64,000 nt of DNA, from contig NC_134572.1 of the NCBI RefSeq assembly GCF_050947875.1, positions 124,158,105 through 124,222,104 of the forward strand. Direction: 5' to 3'. The position numbers and the translations under genes are program-made. The notes below the pieces were generated by a model. That model was not told the DNA's origin. It searched no databases and saw nothing but the letters and a program-made list of their open reading frames with translations. Shown here piece by piece: positions 10,601-18,631 of this stretch (positions are counted from its first letter, which is position 1; each line of letters opens with the position of its first letter). This DNA is from Dermacentor variabilis. Taxonomy: Eukaryota > Arthropoda > Arachnida > Ixodida > Ixodidae.

Positions 10601-12143
10601 CCTCTGACCCTTTTTCGTTGTTTGATAACGTCGGCCCCGCAACTACCGCCTTTGCAGCGAGCTCCCGAACCTTCGATCTGGTTAAGGCCTGAACACTAGC
10701 TTCACCAAACAAAAGCCCCTTCTCGCGCAGGAGGTGATCGGACCTGTTTGAAAATAGGTACGGGTACTGGGGTGGCAGCATAGATGACACTGCGGCCTCT
10801 GTCTCAAGCGCTCCGAAAGGTCCCTCAATAAGCACTTTTGCTACCGGCAGACACACGCTATGAGCTTCCACGGCTTGCTTGATCCATGCGCACTCGCCCG
10901 TGAACATAGGGGGTTCTACGTAAGACGGGTGAACTACATCCATCGTAGCTGCGGAATCGCGAAGCACTCGGCACTCTTTCCCGTTTACGAGGAGGTCTCG
11001 CATGTAAGGCTCGAGAAGCTTCATGTTCTCGTCAGTGCTGCCTATTGAAAAAAACACAACTTTTGGTGTTGTTTCCGGACACTGCGCCGAAAAGTGACCC
11101 GGCTTCTGGCACGAATAACAAACGCCCGCTCGCCTCATCTCGAACCGCTTTCTGCGTTTGGCTTCGGCTGCCGCCGTCTCCTTAGGTTCGGTCGCACTGC
11201 TTCCACTCGCATCCGCACTACGCGTGTTCCCTTTTGCTCTCATGGGTGTGAACTTCGGCCTCTCAAACTTCGAGCCAAATTCACCCTTTTGACCGTCCTT
11301 AGCTCCGCGAGCTCGACGCGTCACAAACTCCTCGGCTAGCTCAGCGGCTCTAGCCACCGTACTCACGTCTGGCCTATCCAAGACCCAGTATCGCACGTTC
11401 TCCGGTAACCGACTATAAAACTGTTCTAGCCCGAAACACTGCAGAACTTTATCGTGGTCACCAAACGCTTTCTCTTCTTTGAGCCACTCCTGCATGTTCG
11501 ACATAAGCCTATACGCAAACTCTGTATATGACTCACTTTTGCCTTTCTCATTTTCCCGAAACTTCCGACGGAACGCCTCCGCAGACAGCCGGTACTTTTT
11601 TAGCAGACTCGATTTTACTTTGTCGAAATCCTCTGCCTCCTCTCTATCCAAGCGAGCGACTACGTCGGCCGCCTCGCCGGGTAACAAAGTGAGCAAGCGC
11701 TGTGGCCACGTTTCCCGAGAGAACCCCTGCTTCTCGCACGTTCGCTCAAAGTTAACCAGGAACAAACCAATGTCCTCTCCAAGCTTAAACGGCCGCATCA
11801 GGTCCGTCATTTTGAACAATACGCGTTCTCCTGCACCGTGTGCCAGACTTCCATTACGAGCGCGTTCCATCTCTACCTCGAGACGCTTCATTTCCAAAGC
11901 GTGTTCGCGCTCTTCTTTTTTCTCTTGTTGCTCTCGCTCTTTCTGTTCTTTACGTTCACGCTTTTCTTTTTCTGTCTCCCTCTCTTCAATAGTCTCAAGG
12001 CATTCCGACAGCTCGTCATCCTCAGCCTCTAACTCAAGAATAGCCTTTAGCAGTTCAGGTTTTCTTAGTTTGTCTGAGACATCCAGACCCAACTCTCTTG
12101 CAAGCTCCAACAATTTCGGTTTGCGCAACGACTTCAAATCCAT
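7695..12143 (-). CDS. Gag-Pol polyprotein, order Gag-PR-INT-RT-RNaseH (Gmr1-type)
   Basis: The 1482-residue product would form the particle and copy and integrate the element. Residues 1-40 hold two similar Leu/Lys helices resembling a SAP or Rho-N fold, followed by a charged coiled coil (50-95) and a capsid-like Gag (110-280). A CCHC knuckle uses C342, C345, H350 and C355. The aspartic protease region has D396-S-A where D-S/T-G is expected. Integrase follows: HHCC zinc site H641, H648, C678, C681, then catalytic D711, D770 and E805 with 34 residues between the last two, and a WEGPARIV module near 941. Next come a Ty3/gypsy reverse transcriptase with D1154 and YLDD (1215-1218), and RNase H with D1366, E1408, D1433 and D1476. 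The frame is unbroken, without the usual gag/pol frameshift. The start chosen is the first Met after the leader. Confidence 0.92.
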   Translation of the reverse strand: MDLKSLRKPKLLELARELGLDVSDKLRKPELLKAILELEAEDDELSECLETIEERETEKEKRERKEQKEREQQEKKEEREHALEMKRLEVEMERARNGSLAHGAGERVLFKMTDLMRPFKLGEDIGLFLVNFERTCEKQGFSRETWPQRLLTLLPGEAADVVARLDREEAEDFDKVKSSLLKKYRLSAEAFRRKFRENEKGKSESYTEFAYRLMSNMQEWLKEEKAFGDHDKVLQCFGLEQFYSRLPENVRYWVLDRPDVSTVARAAELAEEFVTRRARGAKDGQKGEFGSKFERPKFTPMRAKGNTRSADASGSSATEPKETAAAEAKRRKRFEMRRAGVCYSCQKPGHFSAQCPETTPKVVFFSIGSTDENMKLLEPYMRDLLVNGKECRVLRDSAATMDVVHPSYVEPPMFTGECAWIKQAVEAHSVCLPVAKVLIEGPFGALETEAAVSSMLPPQYPYLFSNRSDHLLREKGLLFGEASVQALTRSKVRELAAKAVVAGPTLSNNEKGSEAQQADIPSTPELNKLESVTLKAPDTGEETPDAGKLEELSTDLLIAPTSDGLDRLLKVSRSALIAEQKKDGSLENVRCNVKEGIARKTARFVERGGVLYRKYLDRRGVEFDQLVVPQCYRQDLLRLSHGGSWSGHLGVKKTKDRLLQEYYWPGCFRDADHFVRTCDTCQRVGKPGDKSGAPLKLVPIITEPFRRLVIDTVGPLPVTATGYRHILTVICPATKFPEAVPLKELSSVEIVNALLSIFARVGFPAEIQSDQGTVFTSALTTTFLERCGVKLLHSSVYHPQSNSVEKLHSVMKRVLRALCFEHRTDWELCLPGVMFALRTAPHAATGFSPAELVYGRSLRSPLRMLRESWEGRGDDPVVVEYVLKLLERLRRAQELSGEAMAKAQQRAKVYYDRTARARRFEVGDEVMILRTSLNNKLDVQWEGPARIVQKLSDVNYVVSLPGKRKAQQVYHCNLLKPYRQREAVVCMMVNVPEELPVELPGLGSVTNREDTGQVISDLISKAPLSPEQKTELHQLLQEFQGLFSERPGRTSVLTHDIELTSTEPVRSKAYRVSPRQSDIMEAEVKKMLQLGVIEAGESDYTSPLILVEVPGKEPRPCVDYRRLNSITKDQIYPIPNIEERLEKVSSAQFISTLDLVRGYWQVPLTEEASRYAAFISPMGTFRPKVLSFGLKNAPYCFSSLMDKVLRGQQEFALPYLDDVAIFSASWSEHMTHLRAVLTRLREAGLTVKAPKCQIAQAEVVYLGHVIGQGRRRPSEIKVAAVRDFPQPRTKTDIRSFLGVAGYYQRYIPRYSDIAAPLTDALRKTEPQTVVWDETKERAFSALKSALTSQPVLRSPDYTKGFIVQCDASERGMGVVLCQRENGEVEHPVLYASRKLTSREQAYSATEKECACLVWAVQKLSCYLAGSRFIIETDHCPLQWLQTISPKNGRLLRWSLALQQYSFEVRYKKGSLNGNADGLSRSP

Positions 12144-12498
12144 GGCTGCTCTGAATGCTGCTTTCTCTACTGCTTACTATTGTCTTGCCGCAAACTAACC
12201 CGGCAGCAACGACAACCACAATTACCAGCTCTGTTTCTGACACTAACAAAAAGCCTGGCAAAGCTCAGTAGAAGAAAGTCCCGCACTCACCAAACCTCGC
12301 AGGCAGGAATTCCGCGCAGTCGTTCCGCTGCAGGCAACCAGTCGTCACACAGGGCTCGTTGCACTGCTCCCGGATCGTCGTTGAGCTGCTCAGCATACAG
12401 TCAACTGCATCTCTTCGCTGCTGGCCTCCGTTGTCGCGATCTCACCGCTGGCAGACTGTTGTTTGAAGTCGTAGGCGATCTCACCGCTGCCAACCAGA
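12144..12498 (-). other. 5' leader of the Gmr1-type element
   Basis: This 355-bp untranslated leader between the 5' LTR and the Gag-Pol start contains the primer-binding site at its LTR edge. A 15-bp sequence, GCGATCTCACCGCTG (plus strand), occurs twice, at 12436-12450 and 12475-12489, so part of the primer-binding region has been duplicated. Confidence 0.7.
12479..12496 (-). other. Probable primer-binding site
   Basis: Two bases inside the 5' LTR the minus strand reads TGGTTGGCAGCGGTGAGA. This is complementary to a tRNA 3' end of the form CACCGCTGCCAACCA. From memory, animal tRNA-Leu(AAG) ends CACCGCTGCCA plus CCA, so the match is good except for one extra A. The tRNA assignment is an inference. 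Confidence 0.5.
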
Positions 12499-12787
12499 TG
12501 TTTGGGATCTGACTGCTGGTACGATCTGTTGGGAACTCGGCGCTGACGCCCGTGGTTGTACCTGGGTCGCAAGCCCCAAGGGTAGCGTTGGCCTGGCGGC
12601 CTGGGGTACAACTGTAAGCATCCGAAGGTCCCGGCAAAGCATGAGTCGACTGGTAACAACGAAACAACTTGTTTATTTTAACATCGCAAAGAGTTGGCGG
12701 TCAGGTTTGACCGAAGTAGAGAGACGGGAGAGCACTTCACTCAACAGAAGAAATCGGAGCCCTCCTTTTGGCGTCCGGGGGCAGCTG

Positions 12788-12795
12788 TTTTTATA
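12788..12795 (-). promoter_or_regulatory. TATA box of the 5' LTR promoter
   Basis: The minus strand reads GAGTATAAAAACAGCTG. It lies downstream of both repeat arrays and upstream of the polyadenylation signal, the expected place for the U3 core promoter. Confidence 0.65.
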
Positions 12796-12872
12796 CTCTC
12801 GCAGTTGAGGGCAAGAAGGAACCCCTCAAAAGACGAGCACGTGAATGTACAATGGGCTAATGGTGACGCACA

Positions 12873-13037
12873 CTGTCGTGGCGCTGCGCACGATCTCGTA
12901 GCACCCTGTCGTGGCGCTGCGCACGATCTCGTAGCACCCTGTCGTGGCGCTGCGCACGATCTCGTAGCACTCTGTCGTGGCGCTGCGCACGATCTCGTAG
13001 CACTCTGTCGTGGCGCTGCGCACGATCTCGTAGCACC
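12873..13037. repeat. Five 33-bp tandem repeats in the 5' LTR
   Basis: Same array as 6615-6779; in this copy it lies directly upstream of the TATA box, so it would act as promoter-proximal sequence. Confidence 0.9.
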
Positions 13038-13086
13038 CTGTCGTGGCGCTGCCGGTCGGACACAATGACTGTAATGAGAGGCTGGT

Positions 13087-13321
13087 CCCTGCTTTGGCAT
13101 CGCCTGTTTCGGGCACAATGACTGGAACGAGATCCCTGCTTTGGCATCGCCTGTTTCGGGCCCAATAACTGGAATGAGATCCCTGCTTTGGCATCGCCTG
13201 TTTCGGGCACAATGACTGGAACGAGATCCCTGCTTTGGCATCGCCTGTTTCGGGCCCAATAACTGGAATGAGATCCCTGCTTTGGCATCGCCTGTTTCGG
13301 GCACAATGACTGGAATGCGAG
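13087..13321. repeat. Five 47-bp tandem repeats in the 5' LTR
   Basis: Same alternating A-B-A-B-A array as 6829-7063. Confidence 0.9.
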
Positions 13322-13465
13322 GAGGATCCCTAGGCGGTCGCATCGCCGCAGACGCGCCTGGAAACACCTGGCGATGAGTGTTGCGGTGACGACGATCGGG
13401 CCAAAATGTCTGCCGCCCGCCGCAGTCGCGCCGGCAAAACCACGTGTCGCAGGCGAAACGCAACA

Positions 13466-14015
13466 TAAGGTACTCTCCATTAACTCTTATCCCCAATTCT
13501 TCCCAATCCAGGTCTCTGAATACTTCCTGTAAACACTCTGTGAATAGCATTGGAGAGATCGTATCTCCCTGTCTGACGCCCTCCTTTATTGGGTTTTTGT
13601 TGCTTCCTTTATGGAGGACTACGGTGGCTGTGGAGCCGCTATAGATATCTTTCAGTATTTTTACATACGGCTCGTCTATACCCTAATTCCATAATGTATC
13701 CATGACTGCTGAGGTTTTTAATTGAATCAAACGCTTTCTCGTAATCAATGAAAGCTATATATAAGGATGGGTTATATTCCGCACATTTCTCCATCGCCTG
13801 ATTGTTAATGTGAATATTGTCTATTGTTGAGTAGCCTTTACGAAATCCTGCCTGGCCCTTTGGTTGACAGAAGTCTAAGGGGTTCCTGATTTGTGTTTAC
13901 TTTGTAGGCAACGGACAGTAAGCTGATCGGTCTATAATTTTTCAAGTCTTTGGCGTCCCCTTTCTTATGGATTAAGACTATGTTGGCGTTCTTCCAAGAT
14001 TCCGGTATGTTCGAG
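13466..14015 (-). pseudogene. RTE-like LINE reverse transcriptase, upstream part
   Basis: Minus-strand translation gives an IHKKGD-like start, [13 protein letters not shown] pieces, a degenerate DYEKAFDS, a GVRQGDTISP segment near 13570 and FRDLDWEELGIRVNGEYL at 13466-13530. These are ordered reverse-transcriptase motifs of an RTE-type LINE. The frame then stops at the LTR element and resumes at 6240 with SNLRFAD. Several stops show that it had already decayed. The 5' edge at 14015 is a truncation followed by the 12-bp duplication. Confidence 0.75.
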
Positions 14016-14179
14016 GTGAGAAACTATTGCGACGCTATCTCGGACCCTACAAGATCATCCGACGTAATGGCGTACTCGACTATGAGGTCGTGCCAGACGG
14101 CATTTCGCATTCACAGCGGCGCCGCGCACGATCTGAAATGGTCCACGTGGTTCATCTTAAGCCCTTTAGCGCACGATGA
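14016..14179 (+). pseudogene. Ty3/gypsy integrase C-terminus (outer element, after the nested insertions)
   Basis: Starting from the repeated GTGAGAAACTAT, the plus strand reads [19 protein letters not shown], then LDYEVVPDG, a basic stretch and VHVVHLKPF, with a stop at 14177-14179. This is the GPY-type C-terminal module of Ty3/gypsy integrases. It joins in frame to the segment ending at 5512, which shows that the LINE and the LTR element were inserted later. Confidence 0.82.
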
Positions 14180-14277
14180 CGAACTCCCTTTTTTGTTGTT
14201 TCTTTGCTAGGGGTGTTTTTGTTTATTACTTTCGTTTGTTTGCCGCATCAGTTCGATGCGTTTTAAGAGGGGGGTAT
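14180..14277 (+). other. 3' untranslated region and polypurine tract of the outer Ty3/gypsy element
   Basis: A short T-rich stretch runs into TTTTAAGAGGGGGGTA directly before the LTR; the AAGAGGGGGG run is a good polypurine tract for priming plus-strand synthesis. Confidence 0.6.
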
Positions 14278-14696
14278 CGACACGTGTACCTGTTTACCTT
14301 TACCGGGTGACTGCGTTTCAACGCCTAACAAATGTTATCGCACAGCGCAGGACGCGCCTGCATGTATCGGGAGTTTCTCGAAAGTTATCGCTGGTTCTAT
14401 CCACTTTCTTTTGTCACCGAACCTTGTGTAATCTGATTTCATCGCGCGACGTGAATGGTGTAGAACTTTCCGGAAGACACGCTGGTCCCAGCGATTACTC
14501 TGGAACGTTCGATGACTGATGTATAAAAGCCGACGCGCTTGACCCGCTGATTAGATTTCCGACGGTCGCCGACTGTGTTCGCCGCTATCGGCGTTCTTTA
14601 AGTGTAGCCTATTTTTGAAGGCACAGGTTCGCCCAATGAAACGCTAGTTTCGTCATTCCCAGTTTTGGTGCTTCTTTACCGTCACTACTACGTGAA
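14278..14696 (+). repeat. 3' LTR of the outer Ty3/gypsy element
   Basis: Aligned with 4301-4721 throughout, but its first base is C, giving CGACACGTGTAC, and its end is ACGTGAA. The TATA box GTATAAAAGCC is intact near 14520, whereas the polyadenylation hexamer has decayed to CAATGAAA. Confidence 0.8.
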
Positions 14697-14917
14697 AGTA
14701 TATTCATTAAACCAGATTGACATGCACAACTCCTTCTTTCGTACTCTAAATGTGCGTTTCGTGTACATTATCAATAATAAAGGGATGAATTGAATTTCCG
14801 CATCTTCATGGGCCGATTTTGCCAACGAGTCCGCTAATTCGTTGCCTGCAATACCAGCATATCCCGGCATCCACTGTAATATCACTTTGTTTTCTTTCAT
14901 TAGCCTGCATTAAGCTG
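14697..14917 (-). pseudogene. I-like LINE RNase H fragment (proximal half of the split LINE)
   Basis: The minus strand encodes KVILQWMPGYAGIAGNELAD and SLAKSAHED. This is the RNase H motif of I/R1-type LINEs, with the typical HAGI..NE.AD signature degraded to YAGIAGNELAD. The frame continues to the AGTAT duplication and resumes at 4300. Sequence upstream of about 14917 is unrelated, so the LINE was 5'-truncated when it inserted. Confidence 0.75.
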
Positions 14918-14925
14918 TTCAGTAC

Positions 14926-15307
14926 TGCGTATGTTGTTCGTGCGTGTGGTTGGCTGGCATTATTTTATCATTATTTAGCATTATTTTATCTCTTTGTAAT
15001 TTCTCGTCTGTTTATATGCTCATAGCAGGCTACATCGCGGCCGCTTGTGTGCGCTTGTGACTTTGTTTACAAACTCCTTGTGGTTCGACTTGCATTTGCC
15101 TTTTATATTTATATGTTCGTGAGTGTATAGTACTGTGTGCTGTGGGTTTCTAACACTATGACTCGGTTTGCTTTCATTTTCTTACGTAAATTTTTTATAT
15201 TGTTCTTACCGCTATGCGAAGAGGAGTAGCCATCACCATTATAAGTTGACTACGTCTCTTTCTTTTATTTTAATTTCAATAAAGATACTACTGCTGTATA
15301 TGTATAT
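14926..15307. other. Unassigned AT-rich spacer
   Basis: I see no gene or clear repeat. It is T-rich and ends in a short TA-rich run just before the SINE at 15308. Confidence 0.4.
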
Positions 15308-15425
15308 ATATACCGGCGGCCGTCGCTCAATGGCTACGGCGTTAGGCTGTTGAGCACGAGCTCCCGGGTTCGATCCCGGGCCGCGGTGAAAGAATTTCGA
15401 TGAAGGACGAACACAAAAAAAAAGG
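15308..15425 (+). mobile_element. tRNA-headed SINE, short form
   Basis: The plus strand has an A-box-like segment (CGCTCAATGGCTACGG) and a canonical B box in GGGTTCGATCCCGGG, 40-50 bases apart. GGCCGCGGTG and a short body ending in an A-run (15415-15423) follow. The head is related to the Ruka head at 1914-2153, but the long Ruka body is absent. A functional tRNA is unlikely because a clear acceptor stem is missing. Confidence 0.65.
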
Positions 15426-15481
15426 ACTCTCGTTTGCATTAGTTCGGATCGCGGAGCGCCTCCTCAGGACCCGCTGTGCAA

Positions 15482-15589
<108 letters not shown>

Positions 15590-17545
15590 CAAAAGCTTTA
15601 ATTAACATTGTTAACGACAAAGAGAACGATATACAAGTACCACATCAGAATTCATCTAGGAGTTTGTGTGAGGACTCCATAGATCAAGAAAAAAATATTA
15701 GGATATTACTAACGACCACACTAAGCAAAAGCATAAGTAAAGCGGTAGTTGAAAACCGAAGATATTAAGGCGGACGGGTCATAGAAGACAACAACGGAAC
15801 AATAACAACCAAAGCTCTGCAGCTCCAGTTAGTTGCTAACACGATAAGTAAAGCAATGACGAAAAGCCTGAAGAAAAATTATTAGGATATTGACAACGAC
15901 TTAGTACCTTCGATTATATTAGTTTTCGGTCATCGAAGCTCACTCTTTGACAGAATTAACTATATCCGAGTATACATACTGCCGAAATCCTGGACGTCAT
16001 GGCGGGCCTGTGTGGGAAGTTCAGCGCGGCCACAAGTCTTTCGTTTAAGTTTTGCTTTGCTAGAAGCGTAATTTGCCAACGGAACTCGATATTCCTCTCG
16101 TGCTCCTCGAAGAAAACGACGTTCGATGCCGAGACGGTGATCCAACTCACTGGCACATATATCGTCTGTCGCGTGGCGTGCCGGCAGGAAGGCTGCGTGG
16201 GGCCCGGGTCCGTAAAAGAAGTGTCATGTACTCGTTCGGGCCGGATCGCTTATGACGCGTCCCCGTGGCGGGCGAAGACAGCCACGTGCGCCGGCTCCTG
16301 CGGCTAGCGCCACTCACCGTGACTGAGCTGGGAGACACCATTAGCGCATGTAGTTAATGGCGGCAACTCCGAGCCAAGTGCGCGGTTCGTGTTCCCGTGC
16401 AGGCGCCATCTTGTAATCGCCCGTCGATGCAGCTGTCGGTTGGCAGTGCCGACCGTAGTCTTGGTTCATCCATCTCGGTTATGCGTAGCTGTCCGGGCGC
16501 CCAAACTACACGACATCATCGGGACGGGGCTACCAGGGAGTTTCTCTTTCGCTCGTCTGTATCGCCGCTCAAGGTCCATTATGCATGGCACGGAACACAA
16601 CACGAGATCCACGAGGCGTGTAAAGTGCAATACATCAACGTTGAAGTGTACGTGCAAGATATAAATAGGAAATATCGGTGTCTTTTTTTTCTTTTTCTTC
16701 AATTGAACGCAACGGTGACGCCTGCGCGATCGGTTATTTACATATTGGTTGCGTGGAGTTTGCACGCAGGGTGCTTCGTCCAGCATGTACCATCTTTTCT
16801 TTGTTTTAATTTTCTTTTTTTTTAGTGCAATGTCAGGATAACCCGTGGCACTGGAGAGGCAAGCCCCGTCCTAGCAGCGCCTTACAAAAATAGGATTAAT
16901 ATCGTAAGACCCATGAGGGAGCCGTATCAGGTATTAAGCTGATGAGAACAGATACCACACATTTGATCTTCGCCCTATAGGCCCTTTAAGGTTAAGCCTC
17001 GGTGAAACATGCCTTTAGCAGCCACTTAAAGAGGCATACAGTATATTTTCTTGGTTTCCTTAGTTAGCACTTGTTTGTGGCAAATAAATACCTTCCTAAT
17101 TCTTGAATTTACTACAGATATACTTCAATACGATGTTCGTAGAGTCCCCCATTGATAGTACTTTCCTCCCTCACTCTCATCACCTTCTTCTGGTCCCTTA
17201 ACCCCCTTTCCCTTTCGTGGGGTAGCCGTGCACTGGCCTATAAGTGCCACACGAGTAGCATGCTCCCTCACAGACCACGTCAATCGAACGTGCTCCAATG
17301 TCTAAACCTAGTAGTAGCTTTAGTGCGACAGTCTGTTTATCTCAGTGTTTGCCACAGAATTTCTGCTGGCAGTTATAGCTTGGCGTCTAGCCTTTAGAAC
17401 ACTTTGTGACAGCGCGACGAGCAATCTCAGGAAACCAAGTTATCAAGTGCAGCGGCCAGCTACCGATTGGCCGCGTCAGGTAATCATGTAATATTTACTA
17501 TCTGCTGTCGCGCGTAAGTGGGAGTGCGCTAGTACAAAGAGCTAC
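15590..17545. other. Unassigned sequence, no recognised gene
   Basis: The first 350 bp are A-rich. From 15990 to 16560 the sequence is GC- and CpG-rich, with open frames of up to about 140 codons on either strand that show no recognisable motif. From 16800 to 17545 it is AT-rich. I can support nothing specific here. Confidence 0.4.
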
Positions 17546-17546
17546 G

Positions 17547-17628
<82 letters not shown>

Positions 17629-17631
17629 CTC
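17547..17631. repeat. (TAA)n microsatellite, tail of the LINE on its right
   Basis: About 28 units of ATA/TAA. It sits directly at the 3' end of the minus-strand LINE, which reads AATAAAGGAGG and then (TAT)n, so it is most simply that LINE's microsatellite tail, possibly expanded. Confidence 0.9.
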
Positions 17632-18051
17632 CTTTATTTCCATCACATCCTCCTTTGCAAGGCAAACAGTGATTGAACAAGAGATATATATGCATAGCAA
17701 TGGACTACATGTCAAATATGCACGAAGAATAAACGAAAAATCACAAATTTCCTGAAAAACGCTGTTCAATTATTTAAGAGAGAATGAGTGACAAAATGTT
17801 GACGTTAAGCTCGTACGTCAGATATATAAATGTCAAGACTTGGTTTAAGAAACAAATTTAAAAGTGTTGGTAGTGTGTATGATATCTTTTGTGTAGAATA
17901 ATTGGATCGCGGAGTGACCACCTCCCGCTGTTCCGTACACCTTGTGATCTAAGAATGCGTGCTCCTGGTGAGATTAGATAAGTCATGAAGAAACTTTAAA
18001 TTCTCTTTTACCTCCTGTTTGTAAGCTTGACTTAACTTGTAATTATGAAGG

Positions 18052-18342
18052 TTAAACACGGGTATTATATTTGCTTTCGGAAATAAGTATGATGTGGTGG
18101 GCATTGTAAGGTAAGTTAAATAGTGCTCGCACAAATTTTTTCTGAAGTATATGTATCTTTTCTAGATTCGTACGTGATGTGGTATCCCACACGTGCAGAC
18201 AGTAATGAAGTGTAGAAAAATATAGGCTGTTGTAAACAAGAACCTTGATTCTGTAAGGTAAAAGAGGTCTCAGTCGCACCGTCATGCCAACTACACGAGA
18301 TAATTTGCCCAATATCAATTCTATGTGCATGTCCCGAAGCAT
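18052..18342 (-). pseudogene. LINE A C-terminal segment after the reverse transcriptase
   Basis: The minus strand encodes RLRPLLPYRIKVLVYNSLYF, then a degenerate LHYCLHVWDTT and LEKIHILQKKFVRALFNLPY. These are the thumb and C-terminal motifs of CR1-like LINE proteins (L....K..LY..L....L.Y....W, and I..LQ.K..R.I). An upstream frame break separates it from the main reverse-transcriptase segment. Confidence 0.75.
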
Positions 18343-18631
18343 ATTTTGTGTGAAAATAACTCGAAGTATTTTAAATTTGTCTACAATTTCTATGTTTACA
18401 TCGTCATAAACGAGGTTGGTTGAACAGATTATTTGCTTAGATTTGGGCCTAAAGATTGCTGCTTTTGTTTTGTTTATATTGATTTGTTGACAGTTTTGTT
18501 TTGACCATACATGAAGAATATTCAGAGCAGTGTTAGCTTTATTCTGAAGGCTACTAGAGTCAGGCGATGAAAAAAAAATATACTGGCACCGTCTGCGTAC
18601 ATTACGTATTTCGCATCTTTATAGATATTTA

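Larger units (their letters stand above)
6241..13465 (-). mobile_element. Complete Ty3/gypsy-class LTR element with Gmr1-type pol order (nest level 4, youngest)
   Basis: This 7225-bp element lies on the minus strand. Its 967-bp LTRs (5' LTR 12499-13465, 3' LTR 6241-7207) show no difference that I can find by eye and begin TG and end CA. The 4-bp duplication TAAG brackets it. It encodes one uninterrupted Gag-Pol of 1482 residues. The order is Gag, protease, integrase, reverse transcriptase, RNase H; most Ty3/gypsy elements place integrase last. Ty3/gypsy elements with this Ty1/copia-like order are known as the Gmr1 group, first found in Atlantic cod and best known from deuterostomes. Identical LTRs, an intact frame and a perfect duplication indicate a very recent insertion, so the copy could still be active apart from an altered protease motif. 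Confidence 0.88.
12499..13465 (-). repeat. 5' LTR of the Gmr1-type element
   Basis: This 967-bp LTR carries the promoter of the element. In transcription order U3 holds the 47-bp repeats (13321-13087), then the 33-bp repeats (13037-12873), then a TATAAAAA box (12795-12788) and AATAAA (12677-12672). I find no difference from 6241-7207. Confidence 0.9.
5513..14015 (-). mobile_element. RTE-like LINE, 5'-truncated (nest level 3)
   Basis: Once the LTR element at 6241-13465 is removed, about 1.28 kb of minus-strand LINE remains. It consists of the end of the reverse transcriptase, the C-terminal region and a short tail of ATG/ATC trinucleotide repeats (the plus strand reads ATCATCATCATC at 5511-5523). 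The 12-bp duplication GTGAGAAACTAT brackets it. Truncation at the 5' end and a simple-repeat 3' tail are typical of RTE-clade LINEs. The insertion target was the integrase tail of a Ty3/gypsy element. Confidence 0.8.
4301..14696 (+). mobile_element. Decayed, internally deleted Ty3/gypsy element (nest level 2)
   Basis: Two diverged LTRs (4301-4721 and 14278-14696) flank the remains of gag and pol on the plus strand. Removing the LINE and LTR element inserted in it leaves about 1.9 kb. This is far shorter than the several kilobases of a complete Ty3/gypsy element, so most of gag, protease, reverse transcriptase and part of integrase were lost by deletion. The 5-bp duplication AGTAT brackets the whole. 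By eye the two LTRs differ at roughly one position in eight to nine, so the insertion is old. It sits inside an I-like LINE and was later hit by the RTE-like LINE. Confidence 0.8.

Noticed and set aside
15308..15388. Functional tRNA gene on the plus strand
   Set aside because: Both Pol III boxes are present, but the acceptor stem is poor and the sequence is a Ruka-type SINE head followed by an A-rich tail.
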